Assembly (NCBI RefSeq): GCF_024346715.1
Contig: NZ_AP024852.1
Coordinates: 2,170,001-2,234,000, forward strand
DNA length: 64,000 nt
Source: Photobacterium swingsii
GTDB taxonomy: Bacteria > Pseudomonadota > Gammaproteobacteria > Enterobacterales > Vibrionaceae
Direction of reading: 5' to 3'
Of the stretch, positions 18,852 through 27,828 are shown piece by piece; position 1 is the first letter of the stretch, and each line of letters opens with the position of its first letter. Under the pieces are notes generated by a model, which saw only the letters and a program-made list of their open reading frames with translations, made no database searches and had not been told where the DNA came from. Both the position numbers and the translations under genes were made by a program.

Positions 18852-18885
18852 GCGCTTATGGTGGAAGTATTTTCTCCATAAGCGC
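18852..18885 (+). repeat. Intercistronic hairpin between ynjB and ynjC
   Basis: A perfect 10-bp stem (GCGCTTATGG / CCATAAGCGC) encloses a 14-base loop. No T-run follows, so it is not a standard terminator. Hairpins in this position often protect the mRNA of abundant binding proteins. Confidence 0.6.
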
Positions 18886-18915
18886 AGCACCACAAGTAAT
18901 GGACAGTTAGACCTG

Positions 18916-20631
18916 ATGTTGATCCACCTATTGTTTATAAGCGCCATTCTCGTGTGCATTTTGCCCCTACTTCCGGGCATGGCAGGTATTTTACTCCCCG
19001 CCTTTTCTTGGCTTCCTTTAATGACCACACATCAAATTGAAGCATTGACGGCTTTTAATCTTAGTGGGTTTCATCACGTACTTTCCTGGCCTGGTGTATT
19101 TCAATCAATGCTGCTGTCTCTTTTCACTGGGATAACCAGTAGCATTATTGCGTTAGCACTTACCTTCTTCATCCTTCAAGCTAACTGGCATAAGCCGCAT
19201 TGGCAAAAAATCGAACGCATGTTGTCACCAATGCTGGCGATGCCGCACGTTGCGTTTGCTATTGGCTTTGCGTTTCTTTTCTCTCCTACAGGTTGGATAT
19301 ATCGTGTACTGGAGGGCTTAGGGCTTTCTACCCACAATACCGCTTCATTAATTCAAGATCCCTACGGTATTGGCCTTATTATGGCGCTAACTATCAAAGA
19401 GACGCCTTTTTTGATTTTAATGAGCACGTCGATCTTAAAACAACTGCATGTCGATCGCCTCTACGCATCGGCTTCAGGGCTAGGGTATAACCGTGCTGAT
19501 GTGTGGCTAAAAGTTATTCTTCCGCAGTGGCTGCCTAAAATGCGCCTACCCTTTTATGCAGTATTAGCATTTGGATTATCGGTTGTTGATGTAGCGCTCA
19601 TTATAGGTCCAACACGTCCACCCACCTTTTCAGTCTTAGTGTGGCAATGGTTTAATGAAGCTGACCTCAGCTTATTGCCACGGGCTGCTGCTGGCGCCCT
19701 GTGCTTATTGCTAATAGCCTTTTTAACCTTAGCAACAGCGCGTCTATTTGAATGGTTAACACTCAACTATTGGCGCAGTTGGCAAATCCAAGGCGCTAAA
19801 AAACGTCAATTCTGGGGAGAGCATGGCTACTTACCACTGGTCATTCTGCCAATGTGTATTATACCCTTGCTGGTGATCTGGTCCTTTGCACAACGTTGGC
19901 GCTTTCCTGACATAGTGCCAACTCGCTTGAGTGAGCGCTTCTGGCAACAAGAATTACCGACTCTGTGGGAATTAGCCTCCAGCAGCTTCGCCTTGGCACT
20001 TTTCAGCACTACTCTCGCCCTTATACTGACCATTGGCTGCTTAGAGTATAGGGACAAATATCAGCGTGCGATTCCCTTCTGGCTTATCGCGATACCTATG
20101 GTGATCCCTCAACTGTCGCTACTTTTTGGCTTGCAAGTCACTACGCACTTCATTTCGGGGCAGCATTATTGGCTGTGGGTGAGCTGGAGCCATATACTCT
20201 TTGTTTTTCCCTATCTGTATTTAGCGCTTGATGGCCCATGGCGTAGCTTTGATGCTCGCTTATACCAATCTGCACGTAGCCTTGGTTTAACGCATTGGCA
20301 AGCATGGTGGAAAGTAAAACGCGTACTGCTTCAACCTAGTATTTGGATTGCGATTGCAATTGGTTTGAGCGTAAGTCTCACCCAGTACCTGCCCACTCAA
20401 ATGCTAGGGGCAGGCCGAGTTACCACCATCACCACGGAAGCCGTTGCACTTGCCAGCGGCCAAGATCGCCGTGTCAGCGCGATATACGGTATTTTGCAAG
20501 GGCTATTGCCTTTCATCTTCTTTTCGCTAGCCCTTATTGCTAGCCACCATAGTGGTATTCAACCACGCTTAAACAAGCAACGGAGTACAAGCACGGATGA
20601 GTTTATCTGTGGTAAACCTAACTATAAGTAA
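18916..20631 (+). CDS. ynjC: ABC transporter permease, two fused modules (YnjC-like)
   Basis: 571 residues with about twelve membrane helices arranged as two BPD_transp_1 modules. Each has the EAA-type loop: ASASGLGYNRADVWLKVILPQ in the first half and SARSLGLTHWQAWWKVKRVL in the second. Fused permeases of this kind do not need a second permease gene; E. coli YnjC has the same layout. Start ATG at 18916. The end overlaps ynjD by 35 bases. Confidence 0.87.
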   Translation: MLIHLLFISAILVCILPLLPGMAGILLPAFSWLPLMTTHQIEALTAFNLSGFHHVLSWPGVFQSMLLSLFTGITSSIIALALTFFILQANWHKPHWQKIERMLSPMLAMPHVAFAIGFAFLFSPTGWIYRVLEGLGLSTHNTASLIQDPYGIGLIMALTIKETPFLILMSTSILKQLHVDRLYASASGLGYNRADVWLKVILPQWLPKMRLPFYAVLAFGLSVVDVALIIGPTRPPTFSVLVWQWFNEADLSLLPRAAAGALCLLLIAFLTLATARLFEWLTLNYWRSWQIQGAKKRQFWGEHGYLPLVILPMCIIPLLVIWSFAQRWRFPDIVPTRLSERFWQQELPTLWELASSSFALALFSTTLALILTIGCLEYRDKYQRAIPFWLIAIPMVIPQLSLLFGLQVTTHFISGQHYWLWVSWSHILFVFPYLYLALDGPWRSFDARLYQSARSLGLTHWQAWWKVKRVLLQPSIWIAIAIGLSVSLTQYLPTQMLGAGRVTTITTEAVALASGQDRRVSAIYGILQGLLPFIFFSLALIASHHSGIQPRLNKQRSTSTDEFICGKPNYK

Positions 20632-21262
20632 CACGTCGGTATCAACGGAACCTCAAGTGTTAATCGACGCCCTAAACTTCAACGTTGACAACGGGGAAGT
20701 TCTGACCATCATGGGACCTAGCGGCTGTGGAAAGTCCACACTGCTCAGTGCAATTGCGGGTCACTTAACCCCAGCCTTCTCGTTATCTGGCGAAGTGACA
20801 TTACACGGCAACAGCATTCTGATGTTAGAACCAAACGAGCGTCGTGTCGGTATTCTTTTTCAAGATGATTTATTGTTTCCACACCTTAACGTCTGGGAAA
20901 ACCTCGCTTTTGGCTTACCAAGAGAGATAAGACACCCTGCGCGCAGAGCCAGAGCTTATGCGACACTAGCAGAAATAGAATTAACGGAACTTGCAGAAAA
21001 AATGCCTTCAGAAATTTCAGGTGGGCAACGTGCACGTATCAGCTTAATGCGTACGCTTCTTTCGGAACCACATGCCTTATTGCTTGATGAGCCCTTCAGT
21101 AAACTCGATAAGGCCTTGCGAGAAACCTTCCGCACCTTTGTCTTTAATCAAATTAAGCACAGTAACATCCCTGCAGTTATGGTTAGCCATGACAACACCG
21201 ACATTCCAACCAACGGTGTGGTATTGAACTGGCCTTGGACGCAAGGAGCTACCAATGCTTGA
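20597..21262 (+). CDS. ynjD: ABC transporter ATPase (YnjD-like)
   Basis: 221 residues with Walker A GPSGCGKST (about residues 39-47), Q-loop LFQDD, signature ISGGQRARI, Walker B ALLLDEPFSKLD and switch His in MVSHDNTD. It energises the YnjBC importer. The gene starts inside ynjC (35-base overlap) and overlaps ynjF by eight bases. Confidence 0.9.
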   Translation: MSLSVVNLTISNTSVSTEPQVLIDALNFNVDNGEVLTIMGPSGCGKSTLLSAIAGHLTPAFSLSGEVTLHGNSILMLEPNERRVGILFQDDLLFPHLNVWENLAFGLPREIRHPARRARAYATLAEIELTELAEKMPSEISGGQRARISLMRTLLSEPHALLLDEPFSKLDKALRETFRTFVFNQIKHSNIPAVMVSHDNTDIPTNGVVLNWPWTQGATNA

Positions 21263-21860
21263 TCAATACGCTATTAAGATTATTCGCTGGCCTCTTAAAA
21301 CCCTATCAGCGTTACCCGATAAGCTTGGAATAACCGCTAATCAAGTCACGGTAACGGGTTTTTTCATTGGTCTATGCGCATTGCCCGCCTTAGCCTTGCA
21401 ACAATATACATGGGCATTGTGCTTCATCATTATTAACCGACTTTTTGATGGGTTAGACGGAGCAATTGCGCGCCGCCAAGGGATTACTGACTGCGGAGGG
21501 TTTCTCGATATCACCCTCGACTTCCTGTTCTACTCTATGGTCCCGTTTGGTTTTGTTATTGCTAACCCAGAAGCAAATGCCGTCGCAGGGGCTTTTTTAA
21601 TTTTCTCGTTTATAGGCACGGGATCGAGTTTTCTCGCCTTTGCCATCATGGCCAGTAAACGCAATATTGAAAGCCCAGTATATAAACAGAAGTCCTTGTA
21701 TTATATCGGTGGGTTAACCGAAGGGACTGAAACCATAGGCTGCTTTGTTCTATTTTGCTTACTGCCGCACCACTTTGCCTTAATCGCTTGGATCTTTGGC
21801 ACGCTTTGTTGGATAACCACAATCACACGAATTTGGGCAGGCTACCAAACATTAAAATAA
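21255..21860 (+). CDS. ynjF: CDP-alcohol phosphatidyltransferase family protein (YnjF-like)
   Basis: 201 residues, about six helices. The full CDP-alcohol phosphotransferase signature is present: DGLDGAIARR, then the G-x3-D-x3-D part in GGFLDITLD. Such enzymes transfer a phosphoalcohol from CDP-diacylglycerol or CDP-alcohol to make phospholipids or related lipids in the membrane. The actual acceptor is unknown. It is the last gene of the cluster, as ynjF is in E. coli; the sulfurtransferase ynjE that precedes ynjF in E. coli is absent. Confidence 0.87.
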   Translation: MLDQYAIKIIRWPLKTLSALPDKLGITANQVTVTGFFIGLCALPALALQQYTWALCFIIINRLFDGLDGAIARRQGITDCGGFLDITLDFLFYSMVPFGFVIANPEANAVAGAFLIFSFIGTGSSFLAFAIMASKRNIESPVYKQKSLYYIGGLTEGTETIGCFVLFCLLPHHFALIAWIFGTLCWITTITRIWAGYQTLK

Positions 21861-21872
21861 GAGTAATACAAA

Positions 21873-21897
21873 TTGGCGTACTCTTTGGGTACGCCAA
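21873..21897 (+). terminator. Hairpin after ynjF, possible terminator
   Basis: A 9-bp perfect stem (TTGGCGTAC / GTACGCCAA, 7-base loop) lies 12 bases past the ynjF stop. The T-run is poor, so termination efficiency is doubtful. Confidence 0.55.
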
Positions 21898-22008
21898 CCA
21901 CTTCATTTACCCCGCCCTCCACACCAAGTAAAAAGATACGACACCGAACTTGATCCTTGAGTTATTTTTAGCTTAAAATAGTTTAAATTCAAATTAAATG
22001 TTTATTCT

Positions 22009-22449
22009 ATGAACCCTACAGAAACCATCGGCGGCTTGATTGGCTTATCATCACGAATGTTGACCAATGAATTAGAAAATCAATTTATGCGCAATGGTTG
22101 CGAATTGACACGTGAACAGTGGATTTTTTTGATGACTTTGATGAATGAATCTCCGCTTACACCGCTCGCCCTCGCGAAAAAACTGATGAAGAATAGAGGC
22201 TCTATTACAAGTTTAATCAAAGGGTTAGAAAAGAGAGAGCTCATACATAAAGTGACGATTAGCAATGATGGTCGTAGCTACGGTGTTGATATCACCCCGA
22301 TGGGTAAACAGCTTACCGAAGAGGCAAAACACATCGCTTTTGGTGTACTCGGACAAGCACTTACAGGGTTTAATGAGTCTGAACAACAACAAATGCACAA
22401 CTTATTGCTCAGGTTTGTGCAAAATTTAACAGGAGAAAATAATGGATAA
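22009..22449 (+). CDS. MarR-family transcriptional regulator
   Basis: 146 residues with the winged helix-turn-helix of MarR: LTPLALAKKLMKNRGSITSLIKGLEKR (recognition region) and the wing with DGRSYGVDITPMG. The inducer is unknown. It overlaps the following VOC gene by eight bases, so the pair is one operon and probably self-regulated. Confidence 0.85.
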   Translation: MNPTETIGGLIGLSSRMLTNELENQFMRNGCELTREQWIFLMTLMNESPLTPLALAKKLMKNRGSITSLIKGLEKRELIHKVTISNDGRSYGVDITPMGKQLTEEAKHIAFGVLGQALTGFNESEQQQMHNLLLRFVQNLTGENNG

Positions 22450-22840
22450 GCCATTCGAAGATCACGGCCTATTTAGCTGGTGTGAACTCATGACAAACGA
22501 CTTTGACAACTCAATGGCCTTTTACAATAAAGTACTTGGTTGGACATTGCGCGAAGTGCCTGGTCGTAATAACTCACGCTACGCCCTAGTGATGAATGAG
22601 AACAGCTCACAACCTTTTGCAGGTTTATTAACTATGCCCGAACAACTTGAAAAACGTGGTGTTCCAAGTTTTTGGCAAGCCTATGTAACGGTTGATAGTA
22701 TTGAAGATACACTGGCTAAGGCTACAGAGAATGGCGCTGAAGTTTTATTACCACCAATGGATATCGAACGAATTGGACGCATTGCGTCTTTCCGTGATCC
22801 GCAAGGTGGCGTTATGTCTGTGATCCGCTATAACCGCTAA
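22442..22840 (+). CDS. VOC-family protein (glyoxalase/bleomycin resistance superfamily)
   Basis: 132 residues with the paired beta-alpha-beta-beta-beta modules of the vicinal oxygen chelate fold: FSWCELMTNDFDNSMAFYNKVLGW at the start, and IASFRDPQGGVMSVI at the end, typical of the glyoxalase-like group found as YdcA/CatE relatives. Enzymatic activity is not predictable. Co-transcribed with the MarR gene. Confidence 0.82.
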   Translation: MDKPFEDHGLFSWCELMTNDFDNSMAFYNKVLGWTLREVPGRNNSRYALVMNENSSQPFAGLLTMPEQLEKRGVPSFWQAYVTVDSIEDTLAKATENGAEVLLPPMDIERIGRIASFRDPQGGVMSVIRYNR

Positions 22841-22905
22841 GATTAAGAAAACGCAGGATAATGGAATAGGTAGCTCATCCTAGGGCTACCTTCATTTTAA
22901 AAGGG

Positions 22906-23808
22906 CTATCGCATCCATTCACGATGCAATTGTTCGCTATCGCCTAAATATTGTAAGAGCCAATCGACAGCAGGATTTTTACTTTCCTTATTCCATGCCA
23001 AACAACATGGGCTATCAAATGGTTTTTTTTCCAACTGACACTCCACTAGTTCGCCCTGCGCTATTCGTGGAATGGCCATATGGGTCGGTACAACTGAAAT
23101 ACCAAGCCCAGACTTAATGCACTGCAAAGCACTGTGCCAGTTAGGTACCATGATCCGTCGCTGATTATCCACCAGCCACGTTGTGCGCTTAGGCAAGGTT
23201 CGCGCAGTATCTTCCAGACATACTGCAGGGTATTGCGCCAACACCTTATCCCCTAAGGGGCCTGGCACATTGACAAGCGGGTGATTTGGCGCAACCACAA
23301 ACTTCCACGTCAATATACCCATGTCTCTATAATCGAAATTCCCACCGACGGGAATCGCTGCGGTTGCACCAATAGCAATGTCAGCGCGCCCATCCGCTAA
23401 AGCATCCCAAACACCGTTAAACACTTCCATCGTTAGGTGAAGCTCAACATCAGGGAAAGCTTTGTAAAAGTCACGAACCAAAGTGTTTACCCTACTTTCG
23501 CGGACCACAGTATCCAACGCAACTGACACACTCTGCGACCAGCCATTGGCTACGCGTTGTGTTTGCAAACGAATGCTATCCATCTGCTTTAGCAGATCCC
23601 TCGCTTGTTCAACAAAATAATGTCCTGCAGGAGTAAGTTCGACCTTACGGTGTAACCTGACAAATAATTCGACAGCTAATCGCTCTTCTATTAACCGAAC
23701 TGTGTAACTAATAGCACTTGGTACTTTGTGCATTTCTTCCGCAGCGGCAGAAAAGCTGCCTCTACGCGCTACAACATCAATAACTTGCAGATCATTGTAC
23801 GAAAACAT
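22906..23808 (-). CDS. punR: PunR, LysR-type activator of the purine nucleoside exporter/importer gene punC
   Basis: 300 residues: LysR helix-turn-helix (RRGSFSAAAEEMHKVPSAIS) and a ligand-binding domain. The stretches VPSAISYTVRLIEERLAVELF, EVFNGVWDALADGRADIAIGA and AIPVGGNFDYRDMGIL closely follow E. coli PunR (YdhB). It is divergent from punC, its known target in E. coli. A 20-base imperfect palindrome lies in the 106-base region between them. Confidence 0.9.
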   Translation of the reverse strand: MFSYNDLQVIDVVARRGSFSAAAEEMHKVPSAISYTVRLIEERLAVELFVRLHRKVELTPAGHYFVEQARDLLKQMDSIRLQTQRVANGWSQSVSVALDTVVRESRVNTLVRDFYKAFPDVELHLTMEVFNGVWDALADGRADIAIGATAAIPVGGNFDYRDMGILTWKFVVAPNHPLVNVPGPLGDKVLAQYPAVCLEDTARTLPKRTTWLVDNQRRIMVPNWHSALQCIKSGLGISVVPTHMAIPRIAQGELVECQLEKKPFDSPCCLAWNKESKNPAVDWLLQYLGDSEQLHREWMR

Positions 23809-23835
23809 ATCAAATCAATTTTTTTGAAAGCAATG

Positions 23836-23855
23836 GTGAAATATTAACGTTTCAC
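23836..23855 (+). promoter_or_regulatory. Palindrome in the punR/punC divergent promoter
   Basis: GTGAAATATTAACGTTTCAC has 6-bp perfect outer arms and a TTAA centre. Its place between a LysR gene and its target makes it a likely PunR operator. Its AACGTTT half also resembles a PurR half-site. Confidence 0.5.
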
Positions 23856-23914
23856 AGCGATAACTGCCAGAACTATCATAGCGACCATACAATAATGAAA
23901 TACGGTCAATAAAC

Positions 23915-25123
23915 ATGAATAAACAACCTTCCAAACTTACTTTAGTGTGGTTTGCTTGCTTAAGTATGCTAGGTTTCCTTGCAACAGATATGTACCTACC
24001 CGCTTTTGAAGTAATCCGTACTGATTTTGATACTTCTCAATCACTTATTGGTTTAACTTTAAGTGTTTTCCTTTTAGGTATGGCATTGGGTCAACTGGTT
24101 TACGGACCACTATCTGATCGTGTTGGTCGTATTAAAGTTCTGCTTGGCGGCATGACGCTATTCAGTATTGCCTCTGCCTTTTGTGCGATGGCGCCAAATG
24201 TAGAGATCTTATTATTTACTCGCTTTCTACAAGCACTTGGTGCATGTAGTGCAACCGTTATCTGGCAAGCAGTCGTTGTTGACCGTTACGAAGGTAAGGT
24301 CTCTGAGCGTGTTTTTGCGACCATCATGCCGTTAGTTGCGCTATCTCCAGCACTTGCACCACTTGCAGGTGCACTACTAGAACACCAACTAGGCTGGCGT
24401 AGTATCTTTATTGCACTGGTTGCTTTTGGTGCAGTATTGGCAGTTATGACGCTAAAAGAAACAGAAAGTGCTCCTGTTGATAAAAAACAAGAGAAAGTAT
24501 TTGTTCAACTTAAGCGTGATTATCAACAAATTCTAGGTTCAAAAAAATTCATTGGTAACATGGTTATCTTTGCCGCTTGTTCTGCTGCGTTTTTCGCTTA
24601 CCTAACAGGTTCACCATTCGTGATGTCAGCGATGGGCTACTCTGGCGCAGATATCGGTTTAAGCTACGCACCACAAACAGTGGGCTTCATCATTGGTGGC
24701 TACGGTTGTCGCGCTCTGCTCGCTCGCTTTGAAGGCAAACAAATTCTACCTTGGTTGATTAAACTGTTCTTTGCTAGCGTATTAGTGATGTTCTTAATCT
24801 CGACTAACACAGAGCCAACAACAATCTGGCCAATTCTGATTCCATTCTGCTTCCTAGCTGTCGCAAATGGTGCAATTTACCCAATCGTTGTTAGCCAAGC
24901 GTTGGAAGACTTCAAAAACTGTAGCGCAACAGCAGCAGGTCTCTTGAACTTCCTACAAACAATGATCTGCTTCGCAGCAAGCGGTATTGTGTCAGCGTTT
25001 GCGATGTATGGTCTATTAACCGTAACAACGGCAATGTTCGTTGCTGGTTTCCTTTCCATTGTTGGCTACGCGCTGGTTGTCCAAGCTCGTCGACAAAATG
25101 TACTTAACGAGCAAACAGCATAA
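23915..25123 (+). CDS. punC: PunC, MFS purine nucleoside transporter (Bcr/CflA group)
   Basis: 402 residues, twelve membrane helices. Landmarks are FLATDMYLPAFE at the first helix, the MFS motif GPLSDRVGRIKVLL between helices 2 and 3, and the FLQALGACSATVIWQAVVVDRY stretch found in PunC (YdhC). In E. coli PunC moves purine nucleosides and confers resistance-like phenotypes as a Bcr-family protein. The gene is divergent from punR. Confidence 0.88.
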   Translation: MNKQPSKLTLVWFACLSMLGFLATDMYLPAFEVIRTDFDTSQSLIGLTLSVFLLGMALGQLVYGPLSDRVGRIKVLLGGMTLFSIASAFCAMAPNVEILLFTRFLQALGACSATVIWQAVVVDRYEGKVSERVFATIMPLVALSPALAPLAGALLEHQLGWRSIFIALVAFGAVLAVMTLKETESAPVDKKQEKVFVQLKRDYQQILGSKKFIGNMVIFAACSAAFFAYLTGSPFVMSAMGYSGADIGLSYAPQTVGFIIGGYGCRALLARFEGKQILPWLIKLFFASVLVMFLISTNTEPTTIWPILIPFCFLAVANGAIYPIVVSQALEDFKNCSATAAGLLNFLQTMICFAASGIVSAFAMYGLLTVTTAMFVAGFLSIVGYALVVQARRQNVLNEQTA

Positions 25124-25148
25124 AGTAATCTAGCCGCATAACAATCCA

Positions 25149-25180
25149 TAAGGCTGCCTACGGGTGGCCTTTCTTTTTTC
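25149..25180 (+). terminator. Terminator of punC
   Basis: The outer stem AAGGC / GCCTT with inner GCC pairs and a TACG loop is followed by TCTTTTTTC. The following 25181-25493 is AT-rich without a supported gene. Confidence 0.7.
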
Positions 25181-25493
25181 TAATCACCATCTGCATATTA
25201 ACCCCCTTCCCCAACACTAGCTCCTCATAGTTAGCGATCTCGGCTCGCAGCAACTCTTATCCATTAGTGCAAATAGCTTATTCACTAAACATGTGAAATA
25301 AGGCCGTTGCAACGATCGCCGTCCACTCTTGACTGTTTTCATTGCTTTACTTCCCCCATTGCAATTCTGCCCCACTCCAGATTCAGCACCTTCACCTTAA
25401 AAAAGCACAAAAAACAAACAAAAATGCAACAAAATAGATTTTTTATACATTTTTCTTGCATAAGAATTCCACATGAGTAGTATAAATAGCATG

Positions 25494-25507
25494 TGATGAT
25501 TAATTCA
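25494..25507 (+). promoter_or_regulatory. Possible ArgR (ARG) box before artP
   Basis: TGATG-ATTA-ATTCA resembles the ARG box core TGAAT-wwww-ATTCA, with a perfect right half and 3 of 5 in the left half, eleven bases before the artP start. E. coli art genes are ArgR-repressed. A TATAAA (25481-25486) could be the -10 element. Confidence 0.35.
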
Positions 25508-25517
25508 GTATTTAAGC

Positions 25518-26246
25518 ATGAGTATTCAAGCAAGCAAAATCAATAAACATTACGGAAATACGCAAGTATTGCATGATGTCAGTTTCAGTTGTGATGCAGG
25601 TGACACGCTCGTGTTACTGGGTCCAAGTGGTGCAGGGAAAAGCTCATTATTGCGTGTACTGAATTTACTGGAAACTGCAACAAACGGTGAAATGACAGTA
25701 GCAAACTGCGCTTTCAACTTTACAAATACCATTGATGAGCAAGCCAGTTCAGCACTACGTAAAAAAGTGGGTATGGTTTTTCAGCAGTATAATTTATGGC
25801 CCCATATGACGGTCATGCAGAACCTGATAGAAGCCCCAATCAAAGTTGCTAAATTAGCGAAAGAAGATGCGAAGCATCAAGCACTAGAGATCCTCACCAT
25901 GTTGCAACTCGCTGATAAAGCTGATACTTGGCCACTGCAGCTGTCTGGAGGACAACAACAACGTGTCGCTATCGCCCGAGCGCTGATGATGAAACCTGAC
26001 GTACTATTGTTTGATGAACCAACAGCTGCATTGGACCCAGAGATCACCAATCAAGTGGTCAATATCATCAAAACATTAAGCCAAACTGGTATTACACAAG
26101 TGATTGTTACCCATGAAGTCGACTTTGCGAAAAAAGTCGCAAGCCATGTCCTTTACCTTGAGCAAGGAAAAATAATTGAGCATGGCACATCTCAGGCTTT
26201 TAGTGCACCGGAAACACAAAAATTTGCAGAGTATCTCGCGCATTAG
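25518..26246 (+). CDS. artP: ArtP, arginine ABC transporter ATPase
   Basis: 242 residues with Walker [11 protein letters not shown]-loop [14 protein letters not shown], signature [15 protein letters not shown], Walker [15 protein letters not shown] and switch His in IVTHEV. The FQQYNLWPH stretch and the first residues [20 protein letters not shown] follow E. coli ArtP. It drives uptake of arginine or related basic amino acids with ArtJ, ArtQ and ArtM just downstream. Confidence 0.92.
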   Translation: MSIQASKINKHYGNTQVLHDVSFSCDAGDTLVLLGPSGAGKSSLLRVLNLLETATNGEMTVANCAFNFTNTIDEQASSALRKKVGMVFQQYNLWPHMTVMQNLIEAPIKVAKLAKEDAKHQALEILTMLQLADKADTWPLQLSGGQQQRVAIARALMMKPDVLLFDEPTAALDPEITNQVVNIIKTLSQTGITQVIVTHEVDFAKKVASHVLYLEQGKIIEHGTSQAFSAPETQKFAEYLAH

Positions 26247-26275
26247 TCCGAAACAATAAACACACAAATACCGTC

Positions 26276-26305
26276 ATTCGTTATTTCAACGAGTGAATAA
26301 CGAAT
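26276..26305 (+). repeat. Intercistronic hairpin between artP and artJ, first of two
   Basis: A perfect 10-bp stem (ATTCGTTATT / AATAACGAAT, 10-base loop). Its 3' half overlaps TGAATAACGAATCA, which resembles an ARG box (9 of 10 half-site bases fit loosely), so this could be an operator for a separate artJ promoter. Confidence 0.5.
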
Positions 26306-26323
26306 CATAAATACAAAAATAAG

Positions 26324-26350
26324 CCTGCCAGTTTATTCAATAAGGGCAGG
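26324..26350 (+). repeat. Intercistronic hairpin between artP and artJ, second of two
   Basis: Arms CCTGCC / GGCAGG enclose a 15-base loop, 28 bases before the artJ start. Likely part of the artJ leader or an mRNA-stabilising structure. Confidence 0.45.
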
Positions 26351-26377
26351 TCTACGCTTAACACACGGAGTTTTACC

Positions 26378-27121
26378 ATGAAAAAGATTGTACTTGCCTC
26401 TCTTATTGGCTTAGGTCTGGGCTTAGCTTCTGCACAAGCAGCAGCACAGCAAGAAATTAAATTCGTTATGGAAGCCACCTATGCACCTTTCGAATACGTA
26501 GATGCCAATAATGAAATCCAAGGCTTTGATGTTGATTTAGCTAACGCACTTTGCAAGGAAATTGACGCTAAGTGTAGTTTTCACAACCAACCTTTCGACA
26601 GTCTTATCCCGGCACTAAAATTCCGTCGTTACGATGCAGCGATTTCAGGCATTGATATTACTGAACAGCGTCAGCAGCAAGTTAATTTCACCGATGCGTA
26701 TTACGACAACGCCGCAGCATTTGTGGCAATAGAAGGAAAAATTGCTGACCAAGCAGCGTTAACGGATAAACGTATTGGGGTTCAAAATGGCTCTACGCAC
26801 CAAAGCTATCTGATAGATCAAATGCCTAGCGTGACAGCTGTACCTTACGCAAGTTACCAAGATGCTTTCATCGACATGCAAAATGGCCGTATTGATTCAG
26901 TATTTGGCGACACCGCCGTCGTCGCTGAATGGTTTGAGAAAAATGAAAAACTAGCGTTTGTTGGTCAACCAGTTACCAACGCGAAATACTTCGGTAATGG
27001 GTTTGGTATTGCCGTTAATAAAGATAACCAAGCCTTGGTAGATCAACTAAATAAAGCGTTGAAAACAGTAAAAAGTAATGGCCAATACCAAGTCATTTTC
27101 GATAAATACTTCGCGAAGTAA
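26378..27121 (+). CDS. artJ: ArtJ/ArtI-type periplasmic arginine-binding protein
   Basis: 247 residues with a signal peptide (MKKIVLASLIGLGLGLASAQA, cleaved near AQAAAQQ) and a family 3 solute-binding domain. ATYAPFEYVDANNEIQGFDVDLANALCKE, FDSLIPALKFRRYDAAISGIDIT and NGRIDSVFGDTAVV match E. coli ArtJ/ArtI well. It delivers arginine to ArtQM. Start ATG has an ACGGAG ribosome site. Confidence 0.9.
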   Translation: MKKIVLASLIGLGLGLASAQAAAQQEIKFVMEATYAPFEYVDANNEIQGFDVDLANALCKEIDAKCSFHNQPFDSLIPALKFRRYDAAISGIDITEQRQQQVNFTDAYYDNAAAFVAIEGKIADQAALTDKRIGVQNGSTHQSYLIDQMPSVTAVPYASYQDAFIDMQNGRIDSVFGDTAVVAEWFEKNEKLAFVGQPVTNAKYFGNGFGIAVNKDNQALVDQLNKALKTVKSNGQYQVIFDKYFAK

Positions 27122-27132
27122 TAGGTGTTGAT

Positions 27133-27828
27133 ATGTTAGTACCTGAATTTCTCTCGGGATATAGCGCAGCCCTGCTTTCGGCAGGTTGGGTAACCATAAA
27201 ACTGTCATTGGTTAGCGTACTCGTCGGCTTGGTATTAGCAGTCATGTTTGCAGGTGGCGAAATGTCTCGCCACCGCTTTATCGCTTGGCCAACAACGGCC
27301 TTGGTTACGGTATTGCGCGGCTTGCCTGAATTGTTAGTAGTCTTGTTTATCTTTTTTGGCTCGACCCAGGTCTTATTTCTGCTTACAGATCAGTATATTG
27401 AAGTGAGTCCTTTTATATCTGGGGTTATTGCCTTATCGCTTATTTTTGCCGCTTACGCTTCACAAACCTTGCGGGGAGCATTAAAAGCGGTGCCTGTAGG
27501 ACAACGAGAGGCCTACCGTGCGTTAGGTATGCATCCTCTTCATGGCTTTCTTAGGATAGTGTTACCACAGGCGGTACGCCATGCCTTGCCTGGCTTGACC
27601 AACCAATGGCTCGTGTTACTTAAAGATACAGCTCTGGTTTCTTTGATCGGCGTGACTGATCTGCTGAAACAAGCGCAATTAACTTCTGCCGCAACACACG
27701 AAAGTTTTACTTGGTACGCGGCCGCTGCAGCTATTTACCTCATTATCACGTTAATTACACAACGAGCTGTTAAACAGTTAGATCATAAATTTACTGCACA
27801 AGGCTTTTCACAAGGAGTTAAAGCATGA
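27133..27828 (+). CDS. artQ: ArtQ, arginine ABC transporter permease
   Basis: 231 residues with five or so membrane helices of the HisM/GlnP family. The N-terminal LSAGWVTIKLSLVSVLVGLVLAV, the TVLRGLPELLVVLFIFFG stretch and the EAA loop (EAYRALGMHPLHGFLRIVLPQ) identify it. It forms the channel with ArtM. It starts 11 bases after artJ and overlaps artM by four bases (ATGA). Confidence 0.9.
   Translation: MLVPEFLSGYSAALLSAGWVTIKLSLVSVLVGLVLAVMFAGGEMSRHRFIAWPTTALVTVLRGLPELLVVLFIFFGSTQVLFLLTDQYIEVSPFISGVIALSLIFAAYASQTLRGALKAVPVGQREAYRALGMHPLHGFLRIVLPQAVRHALPGLTNQWLVLLKDTALVSLIGVTDLLKQAQLTSAATHESFTWYAAAAAIYLIITLITQRAVKQLDHKFTAQGFSQGVKA

Noticed and set aside
25339..25533. 64-residue minus-strand ORF upstream of artP
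   Set aside because: Cysteine- and phenylalanine-rich with no ribosome site, in an AT-rich promoter region; chance frame is more likely.
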